Below are positions 1 to 7,506 of a stretch of 33,908 bases of DNA, piece by piece. The DNA lies in the NCBI GenBank assembly GCA_031362725.1, contig JANLTC010000163.1, forward strand, positions 1 to 33,908, given 5' to 3'. Position 1 is the first letter of the stretch; the number at the start of each line of letters is the position of its first letter. The notes under the pieces are model-generated. The model did no database searches. It saw only the letters and a program-made list of their open reading frames with translations, and was not told the DNA's origin. A program made the position numbers and the translations under genes. The DNA is from PR03 sp031362725 (lineage in GTDB: Bacteria > Myxococcota_A > UBA9160 > PR03).

Positions 1-335
1 GCGGCCAGTCGCTGGGCGAGTCGCTCGCCGAGGGGCTCGGCGCGGGCGCGCGAGGCGAAGCGCGGCGCGTGCTGGACGTGCTCGTCGAGCGCGGCGACCT
101 GTCGCGCGCAGAGGCCGACGAGATCGAGGCGGCCGTCGCGCATGCTGCTGCAACGCAGCGCCGTTGGGTCGATGACAACCTGCTCGCGCCGCTCGGCCGC
201 GCACTTGGTGGCGTTGCCAAGGCGGCAGCGCCGGCTGCTGGCACGGGCGCATTGCACGATCGCCTCGCCGCGATCGAAGCGCGTCTCGAACGCATCGAAC
301 GCGCGCTCGCAAAGCGCGACGATCCGGAGCGCTAG
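1..335 (+). CDS. Phasin-like helical protein, C-terminal part (cut by window start)
   Basis: The reading frame is open from the first bases of the window to the TAG at 333-335, so the true start lies upstream; GTG at 69 is only an internal in-frame codon. The visible part is Ala/Glu/Arg-rich, with a segment of the type LVERGDLSRAEADEI followed by a linker and a C-terminal coiled-coil-like stretch (LHDRLAAIEARLERIERAL). This resembles the polyhydroxyalkanoate granule-associated / phasin-regulator family (COG3937), in which a helical N-terminal part is followed by a short C-terminal coiled coil. It ends 2 bases before the UbiB-like kinase start and is probably in the same operon. The family assignment rests on pattern only; any small coiled-coil protein would look similar. 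Confidence 0.5.
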   Translation, partial: GQSLGESLAEGLGAGARGEARRVLDVLVERGDLSRAEADEIEAAVAHAAATQRRWVDDNLLAPLGRALGGVAKAAAPAAGTGALHDRLAAIEARLERIERALAKRDDPER

Positions 336-337
336 CC

Positions 338-2047
338 ATGCAGCTCGGCGCGCTCGTCCGGATTCCGCGCACCTACAAGAATCTGCAGCGCCTGCGCGAG
401 ATCCTCGGCGTGATCGTCAAGTACGGCTTCGGCGACCTCGTCGCGCGACTCGAAATCGAGAACGCGCTCGAACTCGGGCTGAGCCTCGTGCGCTTTCGCC
501 GGCAGCGTCGCGAACTGGTGCGCTACACGACCGAAGAGCGGATCCGGATGGCCTTCGAGGAACTGGGCCCCACTTTCGTGAAGCTCGGCCAGATCCTCGC
601 GACGCGGCCCGACCTCGTCCCGATGAGCCTCATCGTCGAACTGCGCAAGCTGCAGGACGCGGTGCCTCCGTTCGGGTCCGAAGCGGCGCGCAACCAGATC
701 GAGCGCGCGCTCGGCCGCCCGATTGCCGAACTGTTTGCCGAGTTCGACGATGCGCCGATCGCGGCGGCGTCGATCGCGCAGGTGCACCGCGCGCGCCTTC
801 ACTCCGGCGAAGAAGTCGCCGTGAAGGTGCGCAGGCCCGGGCTCGAGCAGGTGATCGGCACCGATCTCGAGATCCTGCGCGGACTCGCGTCGCTGCTCGA
901 AGAGAACGCGCCCGAACTGCGCGCCTATGCACCCGCCGAGATCGTCGAAGAGTTTGCGCGCGCGATCACGCTCGAGGTCGATCTCTCGAACGAGGCGTCG
1001 AACATGCAGCGCTTCGCGCGCAATTTCGCGGGCGATCCGCAGGTCCACGTGCCGCAGCTCTTCGCTTCGCACTCGACACCCGCCGTGTTGACGATGGAGT
1101 TCGTGCGCGGCATCAAGGCCAAGGACATCGCAGGCCTCGATGCCGCGGGGATCGACCGCAAGAAACTGGCGGCTGGCGGCGTCGAGTTCTGCCTGCGCCA
1201 GGTCTTCGACCACGGCTTCTTCCACGCCGATCCGCATCCGGGCAACCTATTCGTGCTGCCCGGCGGCGTGATCGTACCGATCGACATGGGCATGATGGGC
1301 GTGCTCGAACCCGCGCTCGTGGACGCGCTGCTGGAACTGCTGGTCGGCATCCTGCTGCGCGACGCCGAGAAGATTGCGCGGCTCTTCGCGCGACTCGATC
1401 TCGTCGACGATCGCGTCGACCGCGTTCGCCTTCGCCGCGACATCGCGGCGCTACTCGATCGCTACGCCTCGCTGCCGATCGGGCAGGTCGACGTCGCGGC
1501 GCTGATTGGGAGCCTCTTCGAAGTGTTGCAGCGCCATCGCGTGCGGGTGCCGCCCGAGCTGCTGCTGATGGGCAAAGCGCTGGCAACCGTCGACGGCATG
1601 GCGCGCGACCTCGATCCGACGCTCGACCCGATCGAGGCGGTGCGTCCGTATGTGCTGAAGACCTGGCTGCGCCGGCTCGCCGATCCGCGTTTCCTCGCGC
1701 GCGACTGGATCCGCGTCGCGCAGGGCATCGCCGAGACCGTCACCACGTTGCCCGCCGATCTTCGCGCGATAGCGCGCGACTTGCGCCGCGGCGAGCTGCG
1801 CATCGCGACGCGCCACGAAGGGCTCGAAGCGCTCGTTCGTGAGGAAGCGCGCAGCGCGAATCGCACACTGCTCGCCGTGCTGGTCGGCGCTACCACGCTC
1901 GCGTCGTCGGTGCTGATCGCCAGTGGCGGCGGCGCGCTGCTGGGGCCGCTGCCGATCACCGCGTGGCTCGGCATCGCCGGCCTCGCACTCGCCGGCTCGG
2001 GGTTCTGGCTGCTTGCCTACGGCGTACTGCGTTCGGGGCGGTTCTAG
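338..2047 (+). CDS. AarF/UbiB (ABC1/ADCK) family atypical protein kinase
   Basis: This 569-residue protein has the family landmarks in order. The KxGQ motif is at about residues 80-85 (FVKLGQ), where the family uses an unusual nucleotide-binding N-terminal element. The Ala-rich loop AAASIAQVH is followed by the VAVKV lysine strand at about 160. The catalytic HADPHPGN is at about 296-303, and the metal-binding DMG is near 315. Two hydrophobic segments at about 508-566 form a C-terminal membrane anchor, as in UbiB. UbiB-like proteins support ubiquinone or other isoprenoid-lipid metabolism at the inner membrane as ATPases. The ATG at 338 follows the upstream stop by 2 bases, which suggests co-transcription. 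Its exact substrate cannot be read from sequence. Confidence 0.93.
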   Translation: MQLGALVRIPRTYKNLQRLREILGVIVKYGFGDLVARLEIENALELGLSLVRFRRQRRELVRYTTEERIRMAFEELGPTFVKLGQILATRPDLVPMSLIVELRKLQDAVPPFGSEAARNQIERALGRPIAELFAEFDDAPIAAASIAQVHRARLHSGEEVAVKVRRPGLEQVIGTDLEILRGLASLLEENAPELRAYAPAEIVEEFARAITLEVDLSNEASNMQRFARNFAGDPQVHVPQLFASHSTPAVLTMEFVRGIKAKDIAGLDAAGIDRKKLAAGGVEFCLRQVFDHGFFHADPHPGNLFVLPGGVIVPIDMGMMGVLEPALVDALLELLVGILLRDAEKIARLFARLDLVDDRVDRVRLRRDIAALLDRYASLPIGQVDVAALIGSLFEVLQRHRVRVPPELLLMGKALATVDGMARDLDPTLDPIEAVRPYVLKTWLRRLADPRFLARDWIRVAQGIAETVTTLPADLRAIARDLRRGELRIATRHEGLEALVREEARSANRTLLAVLVGATTLASSVLIASGGGALLGPLPITAWLGIAGLALAGSGFWLLAYGVLRSGRF

Positions 2048-2270
2048 CCGGCCGTCGCGACCGGATGCCGCCGTCGCCCTGGCGCACGAGGCGACGAGTG
2101 TCCGCAGTGGAGAGGCCGATCAGGCCGGGGATCATCGACCCGCCGATCGCGTCGAGCATGGTTTCCGCTTCGCGCCCTCGACACGCGGGGTGCATCCGCA
2201 GCGAATGCCTCGATCCCCTGCCGGGCGCCCGAACTTGGAACCCCCGCGACCGGCGTGCTACGCGCTCCCC
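2048..2270. other. Non-coding gap between kinase and RNA methyltransferase
   Basis: The methyltransferase frame stays open through this stretch, but its translation here is Arg/Pro-rich low-complexity sequence without family similarity, so I treat it as untranslated. I see no convincing hairpin terminator or promoter. Confidence 0.4.
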
Positions 2271-3440
2271 ATGTCGTCCGTCGAGTCGTGTCCGCATCGC
2301 CCGCCGTGTCCGGGTTGCCCGCGCTTCGGCGAACCCGGCATCGCGCCCGCCGCGCGCGCGCTGCTCGAGGCGATTGCAAACGAGTGGGGCCTTGCGCCGC
2401 CGATCGTCACCGCGGGCGCGCCGTTCGGGTATCGCCACCGCGCGCGGCTGATGGTGCGCGGTCGCGCGCGTTCGCCGAAGATCGGGATCTTCGAGGCCGG
2501 CACGCACGACGTCGTGGACATCCCGCGCTGTCGCGTCCATCACCCGCTGGTGAACGATGTCGCCACCGCGCTGCGCGAAGCGATCCGTGCGACCGGCACG
2601 CGGCCGTACACCGAACGCACCCACACGGGCGCGCTGCGCGCGGTGCAGGTCGTCGTCGAGCGCGCGACGACGAGCGCACAGGTGGTGCTGGTCGGCAATG
2701 CGACGACGCCCGAGTCGCTCACCGATCTCGCGAATGTCCTCGCCGATGGACTCGGCGCACGGCTGCACAGTCTCTGGTGGAATGGCAACGCGGAGCGCAC
2801 CAACACGATTCTCGGTTCGTCCTGGCAGCACCTGCGCGGTCCAGACGCCGTCTGCGAGTCGGTGCGCGGCGCGCGGATCTTCTTTCCACCGGGCGCATTC
2901 GGGCAGAGCCATCTGGAACTCGCCGATGCACTCGTCGCACGCGTTCACGAATGGGTCCCGGAGGGTGCGCGCGTGGCGGAGTACTACGCCGGCTGCGGTC
3001 CGATCGGGCTCGGACTGCTCCGCCGCGCGGCGCGCGTGGTGTTCATCGAAAGCGCGCCCGACGCGGTACGCGGGCTCGCGATGGGGATCGCGGCGCGTCC
3101 CGAGCGCGAACAGCAGCGCGCCGCCGTGATTGCGGGCTCGGCCGGAGAAGCGCTCGAAGCGCGCGAGGGTGCGCAAGTCGTGATCGTCGATCCGCCGCGC
3201 CGCGGGCTCGATGCGTCGCTCGCGGCACGGCTCGCCAGCGATCCGCCGCCGCTGCTGATCTACGTCAGTTGCGACCTGCAGTCGTTTCATCGCGACGCCA
3301 CGCAGCTCGCCTCTGGCGGACAGCTGCGGCTGATGGCGCTCGAGGCGTGGTCGCTGTTTCCGAACACGGAACACGTCGAGACGCTCGCGCGTTTTCACCG
3401 CGTCTCGGGGGCAGGGCGCGCCGCGCGCGATTTTCAGTGA
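2271..3440 (+). CDS. TrmA/RlmD-family SAM-dependent RNA m5U methyltransferase, 4Fe-4S type
   Basis: The 389-residue product from ATG 2271 begins with a Cys set typical of the RlmC/RlmD/TrmA-like iron-sulfur methyltransferases: C7, C13 and C16 (C-x5-C-x2-C) and a fourth Cys at 87 in IPRCRVHH. The SAM-binding motif YYAGCGPIGL is near 238-247 and DPPRRG near 307. The catalytic nucleophile Cys is at 334 (YVSCD), and the HVE near 368-370 supplies the general base. The N-terminal TRAM domain of RlmD is absent, as in RlmC-like members. An in-frame extension back to 1923 is possible but shows no family similarity and overlaps the kinase, so ATG 2271 was chosen. Which rRNA or tRNA uridine is modified is not determinable here. 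Confidence 0.85.
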   Translation: MSSVESCPHRPPCPGCPRFGEPGIAPAARALLEAIANEWGLAPPIVTAGAPFGYRHRARLMVRGRARSPKIGIFEAGTHDVVDIPRCRVHHPLVNDVATALREAIRATGTRPYTERTHTGALRAVQVVVERATTSAQVVLVGNATTPESLTDLANVLADGLGARLHSLWWNGNAERTNTILGSSWQHLRGPDAVCESVRGARIFFPPGAFGQSHLELADALVARVHEWVPEGARVAEYYAGCGPIGLGLLRRAARVVFIESAPDAVRGLAMGIAARPEREQQRAAVIAGSAGEALEAREGAQVVIVDPPRRGLDASLAARLASDPPPLLIYVSCDLQSFHRDATQLASGGQLRLMALEAWSLFPNTEHVETLARFHRVSGAGRAARDFQ

Positions 3441-3493
3441 AACCCCGCGCGATCCGCAGCATCCTAGGCTCGTTCGGGATGTCCGGAGCGCGG

Positions 3494-3546
3494 GGTCGCC
3501 ATGGCCGGCGACCGAGGGCCGGGGAAGCGTGGTGCTTCTCGCGGCC
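3494..3546 (+). promoter_or_regulatory. Structured 5' leader upstream of the bufferin-like precursor gene
   Basis: Two inverted repeats lie in the 137-base gap before the start at 3578. The first is a perfect 7-bp stem, GGTCGCC at 3494-3500 with GGCGACC at 3507-3513. The second pairs GGGAAGC at 3522-3528 with GCTTCTC at 3534-3540 (one G-U pair) and is extended by GGCC at 3517-3520 with GGCC at 3543-3546. No T-run follows either, so they look like leader structure and not terminators. The ribosome-binding site GAGGAG at 3565-3570 lies just downstream. Any regulatory role is inference. Confidence 0.3.
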
Positions 3547-3577
3547 GCGCGACGACTCCCGACCGAGGAGATTCTGC

Positions 3578-3841
3578 ATGAAGATTTCGAAGCTCGGGAT
3601 TCTGGCGGCGAGTGCGGTGGCGACCCTGGTCGGAACCGCGGCGTTCGCGGCCGACGACATGGCCGGCAGCATGGACGGCGACAAGGCCTGCTATCGCTCG
3701 CATTGCGGCAAGAGTGTGAAGGGCCACGAGGGCAAGTGCGGTGGAACGATGGTCGACGGCGTGAAGGACCAGGCCGCCTGCGAAGGCGCCGGTGGCGCCT
3801 GGACCACCGCGACCGCCGCGGAGGCGTTCAAGAAGAAGTAA
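3578..3841 (+). CDS. bufA: Bufferin/HvfA-like RiPP precursor peptide (secreted, EGKCG motif)
   Basis: This 87-residue protein starts with a clear Sec signal peptide: Lys at 2 and 5, a hydrophobic core at 6-22, and probable cleavage after Ala-24. The mature part is small and Cys-containing, with Cys at 38, 43, 54 and 68. Residues 51-55 read EGKCG, the motif that in HvfA-type precursors is converted by a multinuclear iron oxidase to a copper-binding oxazolone/thioamide or thiooxazole group. C38-x4-C43 (CYRSHC) and the C68 segment are further candidate sites. The next gene encodes the matching DUF692 enzyme, which strongly supports the call. A GAGGAG at 3565-3570 fixes the start. The expected role is periplasmic copper buffering, inferred from the family. 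It is not a canonical CYGVAxAG bufferin 1 precursor. Confidence 0.78.
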   Translation: MKISKLGILAASAVATLVGTAAFAADDMAGSMDGDKACYRSHCGKSVKGHEGKCGGTMVDGVKDQAACEGAGGAWTTATAAEAFKKK

Positions 3842-3869
3842 CGCGGCAAACCCGCGAAGCCTCGCCACA

Positions 3870-3908
3870 GTGAAGGCGCGATCGGGAGTTCTCGATCGCG
3901 CCTTTCAC
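3870..3908 (+). terminator. Strong intercistronic hairpin between precursor and maturase genes
   Basis: AGGCGCGATCG at 3874-3884 pairs perfectly with CGATCGCGCCT at 3893-3903 around an 8-base loop. The flanks GTGAA and TTTCAC extend the stem by about 5 more pairs with one bulged T. Only three Ts follow the core stem, so it could be an attenuating terminator or an mRNA-stabilising 3' structure for the short precursor transcript. It lies wholly between the precursor stop (3841) and the maturase start (3928), the position expected for a device that makes peptide more abundant than enzyme. Confidence 0.6.
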
Positions 3909-3927
3909 TGCGGGAGCGGAAGACAGC

Positions 3928-5661
3928 ATGCCCGCACCGGACGACTCGATCATTCCGCCGCGCTTCGGCGCCGGCTTTCGCTCGGTGCACTTCGATGAGA
4001 TTCTGGGCGCGCCCGGTTTGGTCGATTGGTTCGAGGTCGTCTCCGACACGCTGATCGGTGTTGGCGGAACGCGCCGAGCGATGCTCGATCGACTGCGCGC
4101 CGCGTATCCGATCCTATTGCACGGCGTGGGTCTCGGCGTTGCCGGCAGCGAAGCGCTCGACGCGACCTACCTGCGCGGCCTGCGCGAACTCGCCGACTCG
4201 ATCGAGCCGGTCTTCGTGAGCGACCATCTGTGCTGGACCGGCCTTGGCGGCCACGAGTCGCACGATCTGCTGCCGATCGCATACACGCCGGAAGTGCTCG
4301 ATCACGTCGCGTCGCGCGTTGCAGAAGTCCAGGAACGCCTCGGGCGGCGCCTGCTGCTGGAAAACGCCAGCGCCTACGTCGCGTTCCGCGGCGCGCAGAT
4401 CGAGGAGGGCGCGTTCTTCGCGGAACTCTGCGCGCGCACCGGCTGCGGCATGCTGCTCGACGTCAACAACCTCGTCGTGAACGCGCACAATCTCGGCAGC
4501 GATCCCCTCCGAGTGCTGGCCGCGATCCCGGCGAGCGCAGTCGGCTACATGCACCTCGCCGGCCACGCGGTTCTCGCCGACGTGCGCATCGACACCCACG
4601 ATGCCGACGTGCCCGTCGCCGTCTGGGAACTCTACGAAGTGGCGGCAAGGCGTTTTCCGAACGCCGGGGTGATCGTCGAGCGTGACGATCAATTGCCGAC
4701 GTTCGCGGCGCTCGTGGCCGAGGTCGCATGCGCGCGCGAGCGACAGCGCGGCGCGTGCGCGGACGCGAATTCCGACGTTGCCGGCGGCGCGCCGAGCCCG
4801 GGTAGTTCGCACCGCACCGCGAGCGATGCCCCGAGCTGGCGCGCGCTGCAGCAGCGCTTCTTCGCGCGGATGGTCGAGAAGCCGCCCGACTCCAATTCCG
4901 CGCCCGACGCCGAACTCGCGGCGCTGCTCGACGATGCACTTCCGGTGCGCGCCGCCCGCGGCATGCGCGTCTACAGCGACGCCTACCCGGCGAGTCTGCG
5001 TCGCGCGCTCGAGGTGAACTTCCCCGCGCTCGCGAAGGTGGTGAGTCCGAGCGACTTCAGCGCGCTCGCCGCCGCGTACCTGCAACGTCATCCACCGCGC
5101 CAGAAGGAGTTCGTTTCGCTCGGCGCGGCGCTTGCGGCATTCCTCCCAACGCATCGCTTCGTGAACACGTACGGTGTCGGCTGCGCGGTGCTCGCCGAGT
5201 TGGTCGCGCTCGAGCAGGCGCAGATCGAGGTAGCGAACGCAGCGGACGCAGCGGACGCGCTCGGTTCTGAAGCGCTCGCGGCGATCGAGCCGGAGCAGTG
5301 GAGCGAGGCGCGATTCGCGTTCGCGCCCGCGCTGCGCATCGTCCTCGCGACGCACGATGTGCTGCCGGTCGTCACGGCGGTGCAGCGCGGTGAGGAGCCC
5401 GAGCGGCCCGTCGCTTGGCGCGGGGCGTATCTCGTGCATCGCGCGCGTGGCGCGCTGCGCACCGAGTCGATCGATCTCGACGAAGCCACCGTGCTCGCGG
5501 CGCTGGTCGCAGGTCGATGCTTCGCCGATGCCTGCGACGTCGCGCCGTCAGCCGACGACGCCGAGCGGGCCGCTCGCGGCGTGCGCGCGCTGCTGGTGGC
5601 CTGTGCACGTGGACTCGTGATGCAGGTCGAACTCCCGGGCGGAGCGCGTCGCACGGGCTGA
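3928..5661 (+). CDS. bufBC: Fused multinuclear iron oxidase (DUF692/BufB) and DUF2063 (BufC) RiPP maturase
   Basis: The 577-residue protein has two parts. Residues 1 to about 275 are a DUF692 TIM-barrel oxidase (MNIO). Its metal-ligand signatures are visible in order: LLHGVGL, VSDHLCW, LLLENASAYV, LLDVNNLVVNAHN, GYMHLAGH and IVERDDQ. After a low-complexity linker of about 30 residues comes a DUF2063 domain (about 305-577), including the typical RMRVYSDAYPASL-like and NFPAL segments. In HvfB/HvfC and BufB/BufC systems these are usually two proteins: the enzyme uses Fe(II)/Fe(III) and O2 to modify Cys residues of the precursor, and the partner recruits the peptide. Here one chain holds both. 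It follows the precursor gene across a hairpin. No DoxX-like BufD is present. Its last 59 codons are duplicated at 11381-11557. Confidence 0.9.
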   Translation: MPAPDDSIIPPRFGAGFRSVHFDEILGAPGLVDWFEVVSDTLIGVGGTRRAMLDRLRAAYPILLHGVGLGVAGSEALDATYLRGLRELADSIEPVFVSDHLCWTGLGGHESHDLLPIAYTPEVLDHVASRVAEVQERLGRRLLLENASAYVAFRGAQIEEGAFFAELCARTGCGMLLDVNNLVVNAHNLGSDPLRVLAAIPASAVGYMHLAGHAVLADVRIDTHDADVPVAVWELYEVAARRFPNAGVIVERDDQLPTFAALVAEVACARERQRGACADANSDVAGGAPSPGSSHRTASDAPSWRALQQRFFARMVEKPPDSNSAPDAELAALLDDALPVRAARGMRVYSDAYPASLRRALEVNFPALAKVVSPSDFSALAAAYLQRHPPRQKEFVSLGAALAAFLPTHRFVNTYGVGCAVLAELVALEQAQIEVANAADAADALGSEALAAIEPEQWSEARFAFAPALRIVLATHDVLPVVTAVQRGEEPERPVAWRGAYLVHRARGALRTESIDLDEATVLAALVAGRCFADACDVAPSADDAERAARGVRALLVACARGLVMQVELPGGARRTG

Positions 5662-6236
5662 CCGACGCGCCGCGCTATTCGGCCGGATCTTGCTCGCGTT
5701 TTGCGAGCGCGTCGTTGCGCACGGGCGGGAGCGCGTGCAGATACAGCGCGATCGCATCGTCGTCGCTCCTGCTGGCGAACGACGGATACGGGAACGCCGG
5801 GAAGTAGGCGTGTCCGCCGGGCGCGAGCCCTTCGCGCATCGCCCGCACGAAGTCGGCGTCGCTCCAGCGCCCGATGCCGGTCGCTGCGTCGGGCGTAGTG
5901 GTGGTGCTGTCGAAGGCGTCGAAGGGTGTCTTCATCGCACGGCCGTCGGAGAGCGGGCCGCCGTCTGCTCGAATGCAGAACTGACGAGCTTCGCGTGCGA
6001 CTCGAGTCCCTCGGCGTACGTGACGACGTTGCCGATGAGCGGCAGCCCATACTTCTTTTTGTCCGTGAGCGGGGCGTTGTCGCCGCGCCCGACTCCATCA
6101 GACTCTGGCGATCCTTGCTGCTGCCTTCGTCGCGCTTCGCCGCGTCCTGCGCCGCCGCGGTGCCTGCGATCCCGATCGTGGCCAGCAACGACACGATGGC
6201 GAGTCCAGTCGCTCGAGCGATCCGAATCGCGTGCAT
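5485..6236. repeat. Left copy of a segmental duplication (partner 11381-12994)
   Basis: From 5485 this stretch is collinear with the region beginning at 11381, at a constant offset of 5896 bases up to about 5757. I count 7 mismatches over roughly 274 bases there. Homology then continues in blocks with lower identity and two large deletions relative to the right copy: about 480 bases are missing near 5760, and about 390 bases are missing near 5955. The unit comprises the end of the DUF2063 domain plus a cytochrome pair on the opposite strand. Confidence 0.9.
5675..6236 (-). pseudogene. Decayed c-type cytochrome pair (all haem motifs deleted)
   Basis: This is a shortened copy of the two cytochrome genes at 11571-12994. 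It opens at ATG 6236 with a signal peptide like that of the intact cytochrome c-prime-type gene (MHAIRIARATG) and continues into QDAAKRDEGS and RQSLMES. It then loses frame, resumes as YGLPLIGNVVTYAEG, and is joined within SAFE to the middle of the second cytochrome (GGPLS...RAMKTPF). It continues to FPYPSF, where a second deletion fuses it to AIALYLHALPPV and the shared C-terminus EQDPAE at 5675. The two deletions and truncation remove every haem-binding CxxCH or CxCH segment, so it cannot bind haem. It converges on the bufBC gene with 13 bases between the stops. Confidence 0.85.
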
Positions 6237-6311
6237 GCATTCCCTGCCGGATGAACCGGCGCGAGCCGAGCAGCGCAGGGAAACCGGGGCCGAGTGATCA
6301 GAAAGGAAAGA

Positions 6312-6335
6312 TTTAGATAATCCTGATAATCTAAA
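6312..6335 (+). promoter_or_regulatory. Palindrome immediately upstream of the AAA ATPase start
   Basis: TTTAGAT at 6312-6318 and ATCTAAA at 6329-6335 form a perfect 7-bp inverted repeat with a 10-base spacer. The spacer and arms also contain the direct repeat GATAATC (6316-6322 region and 6325-6331). It is strikingly AT-rich for this DNA and ends 4 bases before ATG 6340, where a Shine-Dalgarno sequence would normally sit. An operator for autoregulation, or a -10/leaderless start, is the simplest reading. Confidence 0.45.
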
Positions 6336-6339
6336 CCGC

Positions 6340-7494
6340 ATGGTTCAAAGAGCCCTGACTCTTCCGGCCCGTGCGGCTGCGACATTCTTTCTCTGGGGCC
6401 CGCGCCAGACCGGCAAGAGCACGCTGCTGCGCGAGAGCTACCCGGACGCCACCTGGGTCGATCTGCTGCGCACCGACGACTTCGTCCGCTATCGGACCCG
6501 TCCGGCGCTGTTGCGCGAAGAGCTGCTCGATGCTCCGAAGAAGCGGATCGTGGTGATCGACGAGGTCCAGAAGGTCCCCGCACTGCTCGACGAGGTGCAC
6601 TGGCTGATCGAGAACCGCGGCCTCTGCTTTGCGCTCTGCGGCTCGAGTGCGCGCCGTGTCAAGCGCGGTCACGCCAACCTGCTCGGCGGCCGCGCGCTCC
6701 GCTACGAGCTGCTCGGTTTCGTGTCTGCGGAGATCGGTCGCGATTTCGACGTCGTGCGCGCCGCCAACCACGGATTCTTGCCGCGCCATTACCTGAGCGA
6801 CCGGCCCGGTCCACTGCTGCGCTCCTACGTGAACGACTACCTGAAGGAGGAGATCGCCGCGGAGGGCCTCGTACGCAATCTGCCGGCCTTCGCGGGCTTT
6901 CTCGCCGCGGCGGCGCTCTCCGACGGCGAACTCGTCAACCACGTGAACATCGCGCGCGAGTGCGGCGTCTCGGGCCCGACCGTCCGCGAGCACTTCCAGA
7001 TCCTCGTCGACACGTTACTCGGTCGATTCCTGCCCGCGTACACCAAACGGCCGAAGCGCCGCGTGATCCAGACGCCGAAGTTCTATTTCGCCGACGTCGG
7101 CGTGGTGAACCACCTGGCCAGACGCGGTCGTCTCGATCCTGGCGCGGAACTCTTCGGCAAGGCGTTCGAGAGCTGGGTACATCACGAGCTGCAGGCTTAC
7201 CGGGCCTATCGCGACTTTGCCTTCGAGCTTTCCTACTGGCGCACCGCGAGTGGCATCGAGGTGGACTTCCTCGTCGACGACGTCCGCGTTGCAATCGAAG
7301 CGAAGGCATCGAGCCGCATCCACGACGGGCATTTGAAGGGTCTGCGCGAGGTCCAGCGCGAGCACCCGCGCGTGAAGCGCCGGATCGCCGTGAGCCTCGA
7401 TCCACGCGCGCGCCGCACCGAGGACGGCATCGAGATCCTGCCCGCACGCGTCTTCGCAGAACGGCTCTGGGCGGACGAGCTGCTCGGCGGCTGA
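6340..7494 (+). CDS. AAA+ ATPase with C-terminal DUF4143
   Basis: The 384-residue protein has Walker A GPRQTGKST at residues 20-28 and Walker B RIVVIDE at about 69-75. A sensor-like CGSSARR segment near 105-111 is followed by a winged-helix-like middle part with the GVSGPTVREHF segment. The C-terminal DUF4143 region contains FGKAFESWVHHEL and EVDFLVDD...IEAKAS, the restriction-endonuclease-like fold with D/E-x-K geometry. Such proteins are widespread, often mobile, single-gene ATPases with no settled function. It stands alone between a cytochrome pseudogene and a convergent surface-protein gene (12 bases between stops), behind the palindrome at 6312-6335. No good ribosome-binding site precedes the ATG. 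Confidence 0.9.
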   Translation: MVQRALTLPARAAATFFLWGPRQTGKSTLLRESYPDATWVDLLRTDDFVRYRTRPALLREELLDAPKKRIVVIDEVQKVPALLDEVHWLIENRGLCFALCGSSARRVKRGHANLLGGRALRYELLGFVSAEIGRDFDVVRAANHGFLPRHYLSDRPGPLLRSYVNDYLKEEIAAEGLVRNLPAFAGFLAAAALSDGELVNHVNIARECGVSGPTVREHFQILVDTLLGRFLPAYTKRPKRRVIQTPKFYFADVGVVNHLARRGRLDPGAELFGKAFESWVHHELQAYRAYRDFAFELSYWRTASGIEVDFLVDDVRVAIEAKASSRIHDGHLKGLREVQREHPRVKRRIAVSLDPRARRTEDGIEILPARVFAERLWADELLGG

Positions 7495-7506
7495 AACGCA
7501 GGCCGG

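Noticed and set aside
1956..3398. 480-codon minus-strand frame opposite the RNA methyltransferase
   Set aside because: Arg/Ala-rich shadow of a GC-rich gene; the plus strand carries a complete motif set.
3438..3475. ECF-sigma-like promoter (TGAAACC ... CGTT) before the bufferin-like gene
   Set aside because: Spacing between the elements is far too long for an ECF promoter.
5675..5935. Small 86-residue cytochrome-like protein as an intact gene
   Set aside because: It lacks any haem motif and is a deletion product of the gene at 11571-12485, so it is treated as part of the pseudogene.
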